DNA of 64,000 nucleotides from Microbulbifer hainanensis (GCF_014904735.1 NZ_JACZCR010000027.1:62001-126000), one strand, 5' to 3'. Counted from the stretch's first letter, positions 9,207-18,342 are shown. A program made the numbers and translations. The notes: a model not told the origin generated them from the letters alone.

Positions 9207-10232
9207 ATGAAGAAGCGTTTGCTGAAGCTTGTGGCGTTGGGGCTGGTGCTTGGCTCGACCCTGACCGCCTGCTGGTTGCTATTACCCGAGTCTGGGTTCG
9301 AACGGACAGACAATGCTTATGTGCACGGCGAGATTACCCAGATCAGCGCCGAGGTGGGCGGGGTGCTGACCGAGCTCTCTGTTACCGACAACCAGCAGGT
9401 CAAAGCAGGGCAGCTTCTGGCCCGCATTGACGACCGGGACTACCGCGCGCGGCTTGATCAGGCTGTTGCCGGCCTGGAATTGAGCCGGGCAAGCCTTGAT
9501 AACCTGGCTGCCCGCATCAAGGTGCAGCGCCTTAAGATCCGGGAGAGTGCCTCGCGCGTTGAGGCGGCGCAGGCGAAGGCTCAGCTCCAGAAGTCGGAAC
9601 TTAAGCGCTACAAGGCACTGGTGTCGACCGGAGCGGTCAGCCGCAACAGCTATGACCAGCAGGTCAGTAAACAGCGCCAGGCGAGCGCCGGGCTCGCCGC
9701 CGCGGAACGACAGTTGGATGCCAGCCGCCAGCAACTCGAGGGCCTGAACACCGAGCGAGACCGCCTGGAGGCGCTGCAGAAGCAGGCGGAGGCAGGTGTC
9801 GAACTCGCTAAACTGGCGCTCGAGCACACGGAAATACGCGCCCCCGTCGCCGGAATAGTTGCCGACCGCAAGGTGCAGGCGGGTCGACTGGTGAAAGCGG
9901 GCATGCCACTTTTATCCCTGGTACCGATTGAGCAGATCTGGGTCGAAGCCAACTTCAAGGAATCCCAGGTCACTCATATGCGGGCCGGCCAATCCGTAGA
10001 GGTGCATCTCGACAGACTTCCAGAGCATCCGCTGCAGGGGCATATTGAAAGCCTTGCCCCGGCGACCGGCAGTCAGTTCGGACTGATTCCGGCCAGCAAT
10101 GCCACCGGTAATTTCGTGAAAATTGTACAGCGGGTGCCGGTGCGTATTGCGCTACAGCTACCGGATGAGCTGCGCGGCCAGGTGGTTCCGGGCCTCTCCG
10201 CAGAGGTTGCCGTTGCCGTGGCAGAGCGCTGA
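9207..10232 (+). CDS. HlyD/EmrA-family efflux periplasmic adaptor
   Basis: The protein has 341 residues from the ATG at 9207, with GAGG nine bases upstream; the in-frame GTG at 9198 has no room for a ribosome site. It shows an N-terminal hydrophobic segment, a lipoyl-like half (VGGVLTELSVTDNQQVKAGQLL), a coiled-coil hairpin at about residues 90-190, the second lipoyl half (IRAPVAGIVADRKVQAGRLV) and a beta-barrel domain. LTAC at residues 19-22 fits a lipobox, so it may be a lipoprotein as in AcrA rather than a membrane-anchored EmrA; either is possible. It is followed by the MFS pump gene after one base, so the two form a pump pair. No outer-membrane factor is nearby. Confidence 0.88.
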   Translation: MKKRLLKLVALGLVLGSTLTACWLLLPESGFERTDNAYVHGEITQISAEVGGVLTELSVTDNQQVKAGQLLARIDDRDYRARLDQAVAGLELSRASLDNLAARIKVQRLKIRESASRVEAAQAKAQLQKSELKRYKALVSTGAVSRNSYDQQVSKQRQASAGLAAAERQLDASRQQLEGLNTERDRLEALQKQAEAGVELAKLALEHTEIRAPVAGIVADRKVQAGRLVKAGMPLLSLVPIEQIWVEANFKESQVTHMRAGQSVEVHLDRLPEHPLQGHIESLAPATGSQFGLIPASNATGNFVKIVQRVPVRIALQLPDELRGQVVPGLSAEVAVAVAER

Positions 10233-10233
10233 C

Positions 10234-11862
10234 ATGAACAGGGCTCTGCATCTCGCGCTGCTTGGGACAGTGGCGCTGTTGCCCCAGGGGATCAGCGGTC
10301 AACTTTATAGTGCTGGTGCTGCCCATATGGCCGGCACCCTGGCCCTGTCCCAGGACGAAGCCTGCTGGATCAATATTCTCTTCTTGATGGCCAACCTGTG
10401 CGCTCTGCCGCTGGGGGCGTGGCTGACCCGGACTATCGGTAGTCGGCTGTTGATCCAGGGTGCTGGCGCTTTGGGATTGCTATGTTGCGCAATTAGCGCG
10501 TGGCAAATGTCGGCCACCTGGCAACTATCTGCCTGGGCGGGCCACGGAATGGCGGCGGGCTTGCTGACAGTGACGGCCCAGACACTGGTGCTGCGGAACC
10601 TGGGTTTCCGCGCCATCGCGCTGGTTGAAGGGGGGCTGATGTTGGTGGCGACACTACTGCCAATGGGGGTCTACCCCTGGATACTGGCGAGACTGGCTGA
10701 AGACGGTCTCTGGCCGATGGCCTTTGCCGTACAGCTGCTGCCCTACGGTCTGCTGTTGATCTGGCCGCTGCTATTCGATTGGCCTGAACGCGATAAGCGC
10801 AGGCAGCTTCCTTTCAACTGGCTGCAAGCCACACTGACCTGGTTATTTACCTGTTCCCTGGGCTATTTGCTGTTGCGCGGCGAGCACTACAACTGGCTGG
10901 ATTCGCTAAAGATACTGGAAACCGCCCAGCTGCTATTGGTCCTGGGCCTGGCTCTGGTCATTGCCCTGCGCCGGCGATGGGGCAGGGCGCACTTCCTGCG
11001 GATATCGCCACTGCAAAACCGGCTCGCAAAACTATACATGTTCGACGCCGTTGTGGCCGGTTTCGCGATTCTCGGCACCAACCTGTTAATCGGTACTTTT
11101 GCGCTCGCCGTATTGCAATACAGTCATGTGGAACTAGGCAAACTTTACCTGGTGGGTTTTGGAGGAATGATGGTCGGCCTGGTGTTCAGCCTGGTGGTGA
11201 CGTCCAATCCCAATCGAGACCCGATGAAGGTAGTGCCGCTTGGTGTGCTGCTGGTGCTGATTTCCAGCTATTGGCTCAGTGGTGGTCAGGCTGGAAGCGG
11301 CCTTGCCGACATGTGGCCGGGCCTGCTGGTTCGAGGCATTGCCATAGGCATTCTAAATGTCACCCTGACAATCCATATTCTGCGCAGTTTCCCCCGCCGC
11401 CATATACCAGAGGGTGTGGCGCTGTTCTACCAGTTTCGTACCCTGGGTTCTCTACTCGCGGCCGCACTGTTCGGTCGGTTGATGTACCGGGAGACTCAAA
11501 GTGCCGCCAATCTATTGGGGCAGAGTAAAGGCCTGAATGCCGGCACTGATTACTTGAACCTGCCGGAACAGTTAGGGCATCTACTGCTCGCTGGCGAGTT
11601 AAAGCAACAAGCCCTCGCAGTGGCAGCGGTGAATAACTTCCGCATATTTATTCTGGCCGTGCTGCTTATCGTGCCAGTGATGGTGATATTTATGCGCTGG
11701 GCAAAGGCGGAGAAAACGGGCAGTCAAAAGATGGAGGTGAGGGAGGCACGCCCTGTAACACCGCCGGCTGTGTCGGCTGCTGACGGAATTGATCATCCCT
11801 GTGAGCGCGAGCTCGCCCAAGACCTGATTGCGTTGGAAGCGCCGTGGGGCAGAGAGCGTTAG
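10234..11862 (+). CDS. MFS efflux permease, EmrB-like (DHA2 type)
   Basis: The start is the ATG at 10234, one base after the adaptor stop, giving 542 residues; a longer frame inside the adaptor gene is not used. The protein has about 12-14 membrane segments, with the ARTIGSR-type loop after segment 2 (AWLTRTIGSRLL), and a final pair of helices before a soluble tail of about 50 residues. It would export a drug or metabolite in exchange for protons through the HlyD-like adaptor and a TolC-type channel encoded elsewhere. The sequence is not a close EmrB match, and the hydrophilic loop near residues 175-190 (DWPERDKRR) is the usual central loop. Substrate unknown. Confidence 0.85.
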   Translation: MNRALHLALLGTVALLPQGISGQLYSAGAAHMAGTLALSQDEACWINILFLMANLCALPLGAWLTRTIGSRLLIQGAGALGLLCCAISAWQMSATWQLSAWAGHGMAAGLLTVTAQTLVLRNLGFRAIALVEGGLMLVATLLPMGVYPWILARLAEDGLWPMAFAVQLLPYGLLLIWPLLFDWPERDKRRQLPFNWLQATLTWLFTCSLGYLLLRGEHYNWLDSLKILETAQLLLVLGLALVIALRRRWGRAHFLRISPLQNRLAKLYMFDAVVAGFAILGTNLLIGTFALAVLQYSHVELGKLYLVGFGGMMVGLVFSLVVTSNPNRDPMKVVPLGVLLVLISSYWLSGGQAGSGLADMWPGLLVRGIAIGILNVTLTIHILRSFPRRHIPEGVALFYQFRTLGSLLAAALFGRLMYRETQSAANLLGQSKGLNAGTDYLNLPEQLGHLLLAGELKQQALAVAAVNNFRIFILAVLLIVPVMVIFMRWAKAEKTGSQKMEVREARPVTPPAVSAADGIDHPCERELAQDLIALEAPWGRER

Positions 11863-11948
11863 TGTAGAAGAGTGTGTTATTTAGTTGCAGTGGGAAACGC
11901 GGTTTGATCAATCCGGGACAACCCTAGCCAATTATCAGGCTGACTAGC

Positions 11949-13340
11949 TCACTCACTTAGCAATTGAATGGTCTCCTTGTAGGGGAGTCGCAAGGCCGAT
12001 AATGCCTCCTCTTCCGATTTTATATTGGTATACCCGATTACCAATCCGTATCGTTTTTGATTTTGAGCGTGCCAGATGGACAGGGGGAAGACTTGAAGAT
12101 TGTGGGACTGCCAGATGTCGCTTAGTTTGATGTCTTGGGTGCTCCGTTTTAGAAGAGCGACAATATGCATTCCTCCATCCTGAAGATTCAGGTCGAAATA
12201 ATCCCCATAGATCCTATTGATGGCGTCAAACACTAATTTTCTTCTCGATTTATACAGTGAGCGCATGCGCTTGAGGTGCTTGAAGAAGTGTCCTTCAGAA
12301 ATAAAACTGGCCAGTATTTTCTGTGGTAGCAGGGCGAGCCCTGTCTCGGTAATTTCGGTTGTCTCGCGAAATTTTGCGACGAGTTCTTTTGGAACGACAA
12401 TATAGGCGGTGCGCAGAGATGGCATGATGGTCTTGCTGAATGTTCCGGTGTAAATGACTCGGTCGGAGGTATCCAGGCTTTTTAGGGCAGGTATGACATT
12501 CTTGGTAAAGTGGAATTCACCATCGTAGTCATCCTCGATAATCCATACATCGTTTTTTCTCGCCCATTCCAGCATTTTATGTCTTCTTGGCAGGGAAAGG
12601 CTCACGGTCAGCGGGCTTTGATGAGAAGGTGTAGTAATCAGGAATTTTGCATCCTTGTGATGCTTTTCCAGGTAGTCCACGATGACTCCCTGGGAGTCAA
12701 CCGGAACATAGTGGAGGTTCGGGACAATACGCTTTAGTAGTTTATGCGCAAAAAAGTAGCCGGGGTCTTCAAAAACCACTTTATCTTTGCTCAATGAGAT
12801 GGCTTGTAATATTAATCGGAGACAGGATTTGTAGCCGCTAGTTATATAGATTTGTGCCAAGGAGCAGGTTACACCGCGCGATATGTTGAGATAGTTCGCA
12901 ATGGCTTCCCGAAGCGGTTGATAACCCATTACCGGTGGATGTGCCATATCGGCAACGGTCATAGACCGCGCAACCCTCCCGCAAAGAAGAAGCCATTTCT
13001 TATAGGGAAATTCGTCTAATGAGGGCACTCCGAGCCTGAATAGCCCATTGGTATCTCTAAGGTCTATGATTTTCCGCAGATCACTATCTTCGAACGGTGT
13101 TGGCGCTTCTTTGCGAGGGGCAAGATCTATATGCAAGTCGGGGTTAACAATAGTCCCTTTGGGTCCCCGGCTTATAAGATACCCTTCACCGATCAGGATA
13201 TCGTAGGCCGTTTCAACAGTCCGCTTCGCGACCCCGAGCTCTTCTGCCAGGTTTCGTATGGACGGCACTCTCTCGCCCGGATTGAACGCTCCTTCATGAA
13301 TGCGATTCTTGAAGAGTTCATAGATGTCTTTGTAGCCCAC
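11949..13340 (-). CDS. MocR-type PLP-dependent transcriptional regulator (GntR HTH plus aminotransferase fold)
   Basis: This 463-residue protein joins an N-terminal GntR winged HTH (about 5-68; PSIRNLAEELGVAKRTVETAY) to a class I aminotransferase domain. The PLP-binding features are EDDYDGEF (Asp270/271 region) and Lys303 in TGTFSKT, which should form the Schiff base. MocR proteins such as PdxR and GabR sense PLP or its adducts. The start is a GTG at 13340 with AGGA seven bases upstream. It is divergent from a CMD-family gene, a frequent MocR partner, which it probably controls. The local base composition is more AT-rich than the upstream region, hinting at separate acquisition. Confidence 0.9.
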   Translation of the reverse strand: MGYKDIYELFKNRIHEGAFNPGERVPSIRNLAEELGVAKRTVETAYDILIGEGYLISRGPKGTIVNPDLHIDLAPRKEAPTPFEDSDLRKIIDLRDTNGLFRLGVPSLDEFPYKKWLLLCGRVARSMTVADMAHPPVMGYQPLREAIANYLNISRGVTCSLAQIYITSGYKSCLRLILQAISLSKDKVVFEDPGYFFAHKLLKRIVPNLHYVPVDSQGVIVDYLEKHHKDAKFLITTPSHQSPLTVSLSLPRRHKMLEWARKNDVWIIEDDYDGEFHFTKNVIPALKSLDTSDRVIYTGTFSKTIMPSLRTAYIVVPKELVAKFRETTEITETGLALLPQKILASFISEGHFFKHLKRMRSLYKSRRKLVFDAINRIYGDYFDLNLQDGGMHIVALLKRSTQDIKLSDIWQSHNLQVFPLSIWHAQNQKRYGLVIGYTNIKSEEEALSALRLPYKETIQLLSE

Positions 13341-13548
13341 TGTATGTCCTACCGAAATACCCTATCTATGTACCCTTATATTATGTCATTAGGCACTATC
13401 ATTCACTCCTAGATGCTATCAACGCCTTTGTAAGGGCGAAAAAGGAGACTAACCGTTCACCCGGAGATTATTCCTGAAAAATAGTATTGGCGCAGTTGTA
13501 AATCACTTGGTGATGATGCAGTTGGATATTTAACTGAGGAAACCAGTA

Positions 13549-14028
13549 ATGACTAAAAGAGTAAATCATTTCGAGACAATCCCAGGTCTTATCAAAACCC
13601 TTTCTGACGCGAGTATCGCTGGGGAGAAAACCTCTATAGATCCTCTGACGAGATGCTTAATTGAGATCAGGGCCTCTCAGCTAAACGGATGTGCCTTCTG
13701 TGTGGACATGCATAGCAAGCAGGCCAAAATCAGGGGGGAGCGAGAGCTGCGTCTCTACCATGTGGCGATTTGGCGGGAGTCTCCGCTGTTTAATGCGAAG
13801 GAAAAGGCTGCCCTCGCACTCACCGAGGCTCTCACACAGATTGGTCCAGAGGGAATCGATGATGAACTATATCGTTCCGTCTCCGAACATTTTAGCGATG
13901 AGGAAATTTCAGAGATTACGTTCTTGATCGGGCTGATCAATATGTGGAATAGGCTGGGAGTGCTTTCCCGGACAGAGCCGGGTTCTCAGGATGCTGTCTT
14001 TGGTCTTAATAAGGCGGGACTCAGTTAA
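13549..14028 (+). CDS. Carboxymuconolactone decarboxylase family protein (AhpD-like)
   Basis: A 159-residue all-helical protein with the redox motif CAFCVDMH (Cys48, Cys51, His55) that defines alkylhydroperoxidase D-like CMD proteins. Members act as thiol-dependent peroxidases or as uncharacterised enzymes; the CxxC-xxxH arrangement favours a redox role. It is divergent from the MocR regulator with about 208 bases between them and is preceded by GAGGAAACC before the ATG. A strong hairpin follows seven bases after the stop. The pairing suggests a PLP- or amine-triggered response, but no substrate can be named. Confidence 0.9.
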   Translation: MTKRVNHFETIPGLIKTLSDASIAGEKTSIDPLTRCLIEIRASQLNGCAFCVDMHSKQAKIRGERELRLYHVAIWRESPLFNAKEKAALALTEALTQIGPEGIDDELYRSVSEHFSDEEISEITFLIGLINMWNRLGVLSRTEPGSQDAVFGLNKAGLS

Positions 14029-14034
14029 TCTGTG

Positions 14035-14066
14035 GCAGGTTGGCAAAGCTAATTTTGCCAACCTGC
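14035..14066 (+). terminator. Strong hairpin after the CMD gene
   Basis: GCAGGTTGGCAAA (14035-14047) pairs perfectly with TTTGCCAACCTGC (14054-14066) around a six-base loop. It starts seven bases past the CMD stop codon. No T run follows, so it may be a terminator or a stabilising 3' stem. Confidence 0.55.
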
Positions 14067-14105
14067 ATTGCCGGGATGCCAATGAAGAGAGCTGGAGTAT
14101 GTGTT

Positions 14106-14285
14106 GTGAAAAAGTTGCGCAGGTCTAAGCTAATATTTATTGCGTTATTCGCACTGGATACCGCAATTGCATTTGGTGCAGATCTCCCGGGTGAAAAACC
14201 GTATATACAGGAGTCAATGAGTCTGATAGGTGTCGCACCAACCTGGTTGGAGAAGACCCACGAGGTGCAGGTCGATTCCAATTGA
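14106..14285 (+). CDS. Small putative secreted protein, possibly a truncated gene
   Basis: A 59-residue frame from a GTG at 14106, which has GGAG eight bases upstream. Its first 26 residues (KKLRRSKLIFIALFALDTAIAFG without the start) look like a signal peptide with a KKLRR n-region and a cleavage site near AFGA. Only about 33 residues follow, ending in THEVQVDSN. I do not recognise the family. It abuts the convergent cupin gene with nine bases between stops, so it could be the stump of a longer periplasmic protein. Treat as tentative. Confidence 0.35.
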   Translation: MKKLRRSKLIFIALFALDTAIAFGADLPGEKPYIQESMSLIGVAPTWLEKTHEVQVDSN

Positions 14286-14293
14286 AGACGAAA

Positions 14294-14707
14294 TCACCTT
14301 TCTACCGGTGTCAGGAGTGGGGCACCCTGGTCTTTTATCAGGAATACCACAAAGCGTGCCTCTTCAGTGTCACTTAAGTTACGCCCTACCAGGTGGATTG
14401 CCTTGGGATCCTCATAGAAAGTATCGCCGGGCCCAAGCTGAACCGGATCCTTGCCTTTCAGCTGCATTTCCGCATGGCCTTCCGGCACATAAACAAAGGC
14501 GTGGGCATTATGCCTGTGAATCGGATCCGAGCCGCCGGGTGGGTAGCGGACTTCGATCATTGAGGTTTCCTTTCCTGGAAATTCAGGCAGGGGTATCTCG
14601 AGCAGAGGTTTGACATCTGGAGTCTCGCCAGAAATTCCCAACATACTGTGAGCGACCAGTGCAAAAAGCATCATCAATGTGGCCAGGGTGCTGGTTTTTA
14701 ACTTCAT
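14294..14707 (-). CDS. Secreted small cupin-domain protein
   Basis: A 137-residue protein with a signal peptide (cut near residue 27-28, after LGISG) and one cupin barrel. Cupin motif 1 is seen in PPGGSDPIHRHNAHAFVYVPEGHAEMQ, whose His residues would bind metal, and motif 2 in GDTFYEDPKAIHLVGRN with a further His. Such periplasmic cupins are usually of unknown enzymatic role; related ones accompany monooxygenase or CMD genes. It stands convergent to the small secreted frame and has its own 3' gap. Function is inferred no further than metal-dependent cupin. Confidence 0.8.
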   Translation of the reverse strand: MKLKTSTLATLMMLFALVAHSMLGISGETPDVKPLLEIPLPEFPGKETSMIEVRYPPGGSDPIHRHNAHAFVYVPEGHAEMQLKGKDPVQLGPGDTFYEDPKAIHLVGRNLSDTEEARFVVFLIKDQGAPLLTPVER

Positions 14708-14944
14708 TTTCTTTGTCCTGTAACCCCCTGGAAGTGTAGCTTCTCAATTACTCAGCATAGCTTTGGATAATTTTTCAGGGCTGCTGGAGCCGCGATTATC
14801 CGCCGCGCGGGAATCTAACTGCCGTGACGACCACAGGACGAACGTGCTTTCCCCAGTAACCTGCAGGCAGCTCTCAATGAAAACATCGCAGCGCCGGGAG
14901 GCGGCGCTCGATGTTCGGGGGCGGGCCCTGGTCTCTTTCCAACG

Positions 14945-16120
14945 TCAAGTTGTGGCAGATGATGCAGCGACTAGCGCCTTTATTCTGCATCGCGCATTGG
15001 CCCGCGCAGCGAGCTGGCGCTCTGTGGCGCTGGCGTAGTCGCGATCCCATGCGAGTACCTTCGGTGTCATCAACTTGTGCCACAGCGACGGAATCATCGC
15101 GACGACGATAGTCGTCAGGTATCCGCCGATCATCATTGGCGCATCCGGAAACGGCTTCAGGTCCTGGTAGGGCACTTCGCCCTGGGCGTGATGGTGCGAG
15201 TGCCGGGTGAGATTGAACATGGTCCAGGAGCTGATACGCCGGTTGGTGTTCCAGGAGTGGCGCGGCTGTACCGGCGTTTCCGGGTCGCGCACCATACCGT
15301 AGTGCTCCATGTAATTGACGATCTCCAGCAACGCCTTTCCCCAGAGCCCGCTGGCAGTGAAGAAAAGCGCGGCTTCAAGGCCGCCGATCGCGTAGGCGAT
15401 AAGTACCAGTAACAGGCTCATCAGGTGACCGCGGATCACCCGGTTGTGCCAGCCGAACAGCGCATGCCGTTTGCGCGCAAGACGTTTCTTTTCAATCTTC
15501 CAGGCGCTGACATTGCCCTTGGCGGTGGAGGCGAGTATGTGGAAGTAGACGTTGCGGCCGCGCGGCGCTGTCGCCGGGTCCTCGGTGGTGGATACGTAGC
15601 GGTGGTGTCCGTAGACGTGTTCAATGGAAAAGACGCTGTCGAAACTGAAGGCCAGCAGCCAGCGGCCGATCAGCAAGGACACCGGATCCCAGGTGCGGTG
15701 AGTCAGCTCGTGGCCGGTAACGGTACCGATAACGCCAATCATCAGACCGGTGAGCACCCAGGCCGACAGGTGATGCACTGTGGCGGTCGCGTCGCGGGCG
15801 GCGAGCAGATCGAATCCGGTCAGCTGGCCGAGCGTCGCGCCAAATCCCAGTGCGTCGCCATCGCCGACACTCCAGACCGCCGAGAAGACAATAAACGCGA
15901 GCAGCGGCAGTGCCAGCCACAGCTGGAAGGTCAGGATGCCCGAATGGCCAAAGTGGGGCGTGCTGGTGTCGTCGCCGCAGACGGCGTCACCCACCAGGTA
16001 GAAGGCCACCACGGCAGCCAGGCCCCAGCTGGTCCAGGCGCCGCCGGCGAGAATCGCGACGGCCGCATACAGGCCGATAGCGTGGAATAGAAAGTATTTC
16101 AAATAGTGCAGACTCTTCAT
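14945..16120 (-). CDS. Membrane non-haem di-iron hydroxylase, AlkB/XylM family
   Basis: The protein has 391 residues from the ATG at 16120, with AGGAG eight bases upstream. It carries all histidine boxes of integral-membrane alkane/xylene monooxygenases: HELTH (137-141), EHVYGHH (167-173), NYMEHYG (269-275) and LTRHSHHH (304-311), plus HSWNTN before the last box. Six hydrophobic segments surround them. The enzyme would insert one oxygen atom into a terminal carbon of an alkane or an aryl methyl group, taking electrons from the reductase encoded just upstream, whose stop codon lies two bases before this start. The two-protein layout matches XylM/XylA better than the classical AlkB-rubredoxin layout, so the substrate is open. 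Confidence 0.88.
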   Translation of the reverse strand: MKSLHYLKYFLFHAIGLYAAVAILAGGAWTSWGLAAVVAFYLVGDAVCGDDTSTPHFGHSGILTFQLWLALPLLAFIVFSAVWSVGDGDALGFGATLGQLTGFDLLAARDATATVHHLSAWVLTGLMIGVIGTVTGHELTHRTWDPVSLLIGRWLLAFSFDSVFSIEHVYGHHRYVSTTEDPATAPRGRNVYFHILASTAKGNVSAWKIEKKRLARKRHALFGWHNRVIRGHLMSLLLVLIAYAIGGLEAALFFTASGLWGKALLEIVNYMEHYGMVRDPETPVQPRHSWNTNRRISSWTMFNLTRHSHHHAQGEVPYQDLKPFPDAPMMIGGYLTTIVVAMIPSLWHKLMTPKVLAWDRDYASATERQLAARANARCRIKALVAASSATT

Positions 16121-16122
16121 GG

Positions 16123-17187
16123 TCAGTTCTCCTGTTGGTGTTCGATGACGGGATGGCGAGTGGATGCCGGCCCCTGGCTGCGATTGGTGAAGCGGTCGGC
16201 GTGGATATGTTCGCGCGCCACGCCGGCCTCGCGCAGCAGTGCTTCGGCGCTGTCGATCATCCCCGGTGGGCCGCACAAGTAGGCGTGCGCGCCCGGTTCC
16301 AGCAGGGCAGGGATCTGCGCCGTCACCAGGCCCTTAGCGCCGTGCCAGCTGGAGTCGGGCCCCGCCTCGGACAGCACCGGAATGAAACGGAAGGGCGCCG
16401 GCCACTGCTTCGCCAGTTCCTGTATCGCCTCGATGGCGTAGAGATCGCGCTCTTCGCGCGCACCGAACAGCAGCGTAACGGGGCGCGCCACTCCGTGGCC
16501 CAGGGCGTCCTGCAAAATGGCCAGCAGCGGGGCCAGGCCGCTGCCGCCCGCGACCAGCAGCAATGGTGCTGCGCCCGGGCGCAGTGTGAAATCGCCCAGT
16601 GGTCCATCGACCGTGATGCCCTGGCCGATCAGGGATTCGCCGCACACCCTGCCGGTGAACTGTCCGCCCGGCACCCTGCGCACAAAGAAGCTGACCTTGG
16701 CGTCTGCCTGTACCGGGCTGGCAAAGGAGAAGCTGCGCGGTGCCTCGGGCAGGCAGTCCAGTGTCAGATCAGCGTACTGGCCGGCTTTGTAAGCCAGGCC
16801 TTCCTCCAGCTGTACCACCAGGCGGGTGATGTCGTGGGTCAGGGGCTCCTGCGCGATGATCTTGCCGGCCACCTGCTGCCGCGCCCGTTGCTGCGACAGG
16901 TCGACTTCGATATGGACGTCGCCTTTGGGCACACTCTGGCACGCGAGGATGTACCCGGCATCCAGCTCCTCGTCGGTCAGGATGTAGCCGGAGTCGGTCA
17001 GCTCGCGGACGCGGCCCGACACCAGTTTGCATTTGCAGCTGGCGCAGCCACCGACTCGACAGCTGTGCGGAAAATCAATGCCCTGGCGCAGGGCGGCCTG
17101 CAGCAGGGTTTCTTTCGGATCGACGAGCACGGGCTCGCCGTTGATCAGCGCGGTACCCGGATGCCGGCTTCGAAAAATTGAAAACAT
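16123..17187 (-). CDS. Electron-transfer protein for the hydroxylase: [2Fe-2S] ferredoxin fused to FAD/NAD reductase (XylA-like)
   Basis: The protein has 354 residues from the ATG at 17187, preceded by GGAGGAG. Three domains follow in order: a plant-type ferredoxin (1-95; cluster ligands Cys43, Cys48, Cys51 in CRVGGCASC and Cys83 in ILACQS), an FAD-binding barrel (about 105-205; RSFSFAS) and an NAD(P) domain (about 215-345; GGSGLAPLLA and CGPPGMID). It moves electrons from NADH to the adjacent membrane hydroxylase. The same domain order and length occur in XylA of toluene/xylene monooxygenase. It is the first gene of the two-gene operon and is divergent from an AraC regulator. Confidence 0.92.
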   Translation of the reverse strand: MFSIFRSRHPGTALINGEPVLVDPKETLLQAALRQGIDFPHSCRVGGCASCKCKLVSGRVRELTDSGYILTDEELDAGYILACQSVPKGDVHIEVDLSQQRARQQVAGKIIAQEPLTHDITRLVVQLEEGLAYKAGQYADLTLDCLPEAPRSFSFASPVQADAKVSFFVRRVPGGQFTGRVCGESLIGQGITVDGPLGDFTLRPGAAPLLLVAGGSGLAPLLAILQDALGHGVARPVTLLFGAREERDLYAIEAIQELAKQWPAPFRFIPVLSEAGPDSSWHGAKGLVTAQIPALLEPGAHAYLCGPPGMIDSAEALLREAGVAREHIHADRFTNRSQGPASTRHPVIEHQQEN

Positions 17188-17328
17188 GTCTCCTCCTTCT
17201 GCCATGGCCCGCAGTGGATGCGGACATGGAAATCCTACGGGGGAGGAGCGCAAGTGGAGAGGGGCCGGATTGACATTGACGGGTCATTTATTGACACTCT
17301 GGGACTGCCCACAGTTGAGACAGCCGCA

Positions 17329-18342
17329 ATGACCGACTTCATGCTTCCCCCGCTGTACCTGCGGCAAATTGCGGAACTGCTGGAAACCGCAGGAGCGGAC
17401 TCCGTAACCTGGCTGCAGGGCTGCGATATAGAGCCCGGTCGGCTCGCCGACCCCGCCTTTCAACCGACCTATCCCCAGTTCATCCAGCTCATTGAGCGCG
17501 CGGTGAATCTATCCGCTGAGCCGGCGCTTGGCCTGTTACTGGGAGAGCGACTTCAGGTTAATACCCACGGCATCCTGGGGTTCGCCGCGCTGCAGAGCGA
17601 ATCCCTGCGCCAGGCGATCCAGTTGGCAGAGCGCTACCTGGCCCTGCGGATCACATTGGTGACAATGCGACATGTACAGGGAAAGGAAGCGCGAACCGAG
17701 CATCTACAAATTGTGCCCAACTGTCCGCTGGGCGCTGCTGAAAGAACGGTGTTGGAAGCGGTGATGCTGGCCATCAAGAATATTTTCGATACCGTGAACC
17801 AGGGCAAAACCTGGATTGAGCAGGTGTATTTCCCGTTTGCGGAAACCGGCTACAGTGACCTGGCCCGCCGGCTGTTCGATTGCCCGGTGACCTATGGGCA
17901 TGCCTGGGCGGGCTTTGCCTTTGCCCCCGGAGCACTCGACAGCCCGCTGGGTATGTCGGATCCGATGGCCCTGCGTGATGCGGAGCGGATCTGTAAGAGG
18001 GAACTGGAGAAAATCCGCGAAAACACCTCGCTGGGTGCCCGTATCCATCGCATCCTGCTGGAGCGGCGCAGCGCTTTTCCAAGCCTGGAAGTGATCGCGC
18101 GGCTGCTGCATATGACGCCGCGCACCCTACACCGCAGGCTGCAGGAAGAGGGCACGAGCTTCAGGGTGATCCTCGAAGAGGTGCGGCACACGCTGGCGTT
18201 GGAATATCTGCGCGCCGGCCGGCTGGCAATACAGGAAATCGCCTATAACCTCGGCTACAACGACGTGGCCAATTTCCGCCGGGCTTTCAAGCGCTGGGAG
18301 GGTGTGGCCCCCTCCGTGTATGGAAGTCGCGCCGGCGGATAA
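17329..18342 (+). CDS. AraC-family regulator with arabinose-binding-type N-domain
   Basis: From the ATG at 17329 the protein has 337 residues; a longer frame from 17218 adds residues unlike the family. The N-terminal part (about 15-195) is the PF12625-type sensor found in ArgR/OruR-like regulators, and the C-terminal 100 residues hold two HTH motifs (SLEVIARLLHMTPRTLHRRL and the IQEIAYNLGYNDVANFRRAF region). It is divergent from the hydroxylase-reductase operon across about 140 bases, the standard arrangement for a substrate-sensing activator, so it probably turns that operon on in response to its hydrocarbon or fatty substrate. Confidence 0.85.
   Translation: MTDFMLPPLYLRQIAELLETAGADSVTWLQGCDIEPGRLADPAFQPTYPQFIQLIERAVNLSAEPALGLLLGERLQVNTHGILGFAALQSESLRQAIQLAERYLALRITLVTMRHVQGKEARTEHLQIVPNCPLGAAERTVLEAVMLAIKNIFDTVNQGKTWIEQVYFPFAETGYSDLARRLFDCPVTYGHAWAGFAFAPGALDSPLGMSDPMALRDAERICKRELEKIRENTSLGARIHRILLERRSAFPSLEVIARLLHMTPRTLHRRLQEEGTSFRVILEEVRHTLALEYLRAGRLAIQEIAYNLGYNDVANFRRAFKRWEGVAPSVYGSRAGG

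Noticed and set aside
16135-17181. A 348-codon plus-strand open frame opposite the ferredoxin-reductase gene
   Set aside because: Mirror of a high-GC gene; the sense strand has complete cofactor motifs.
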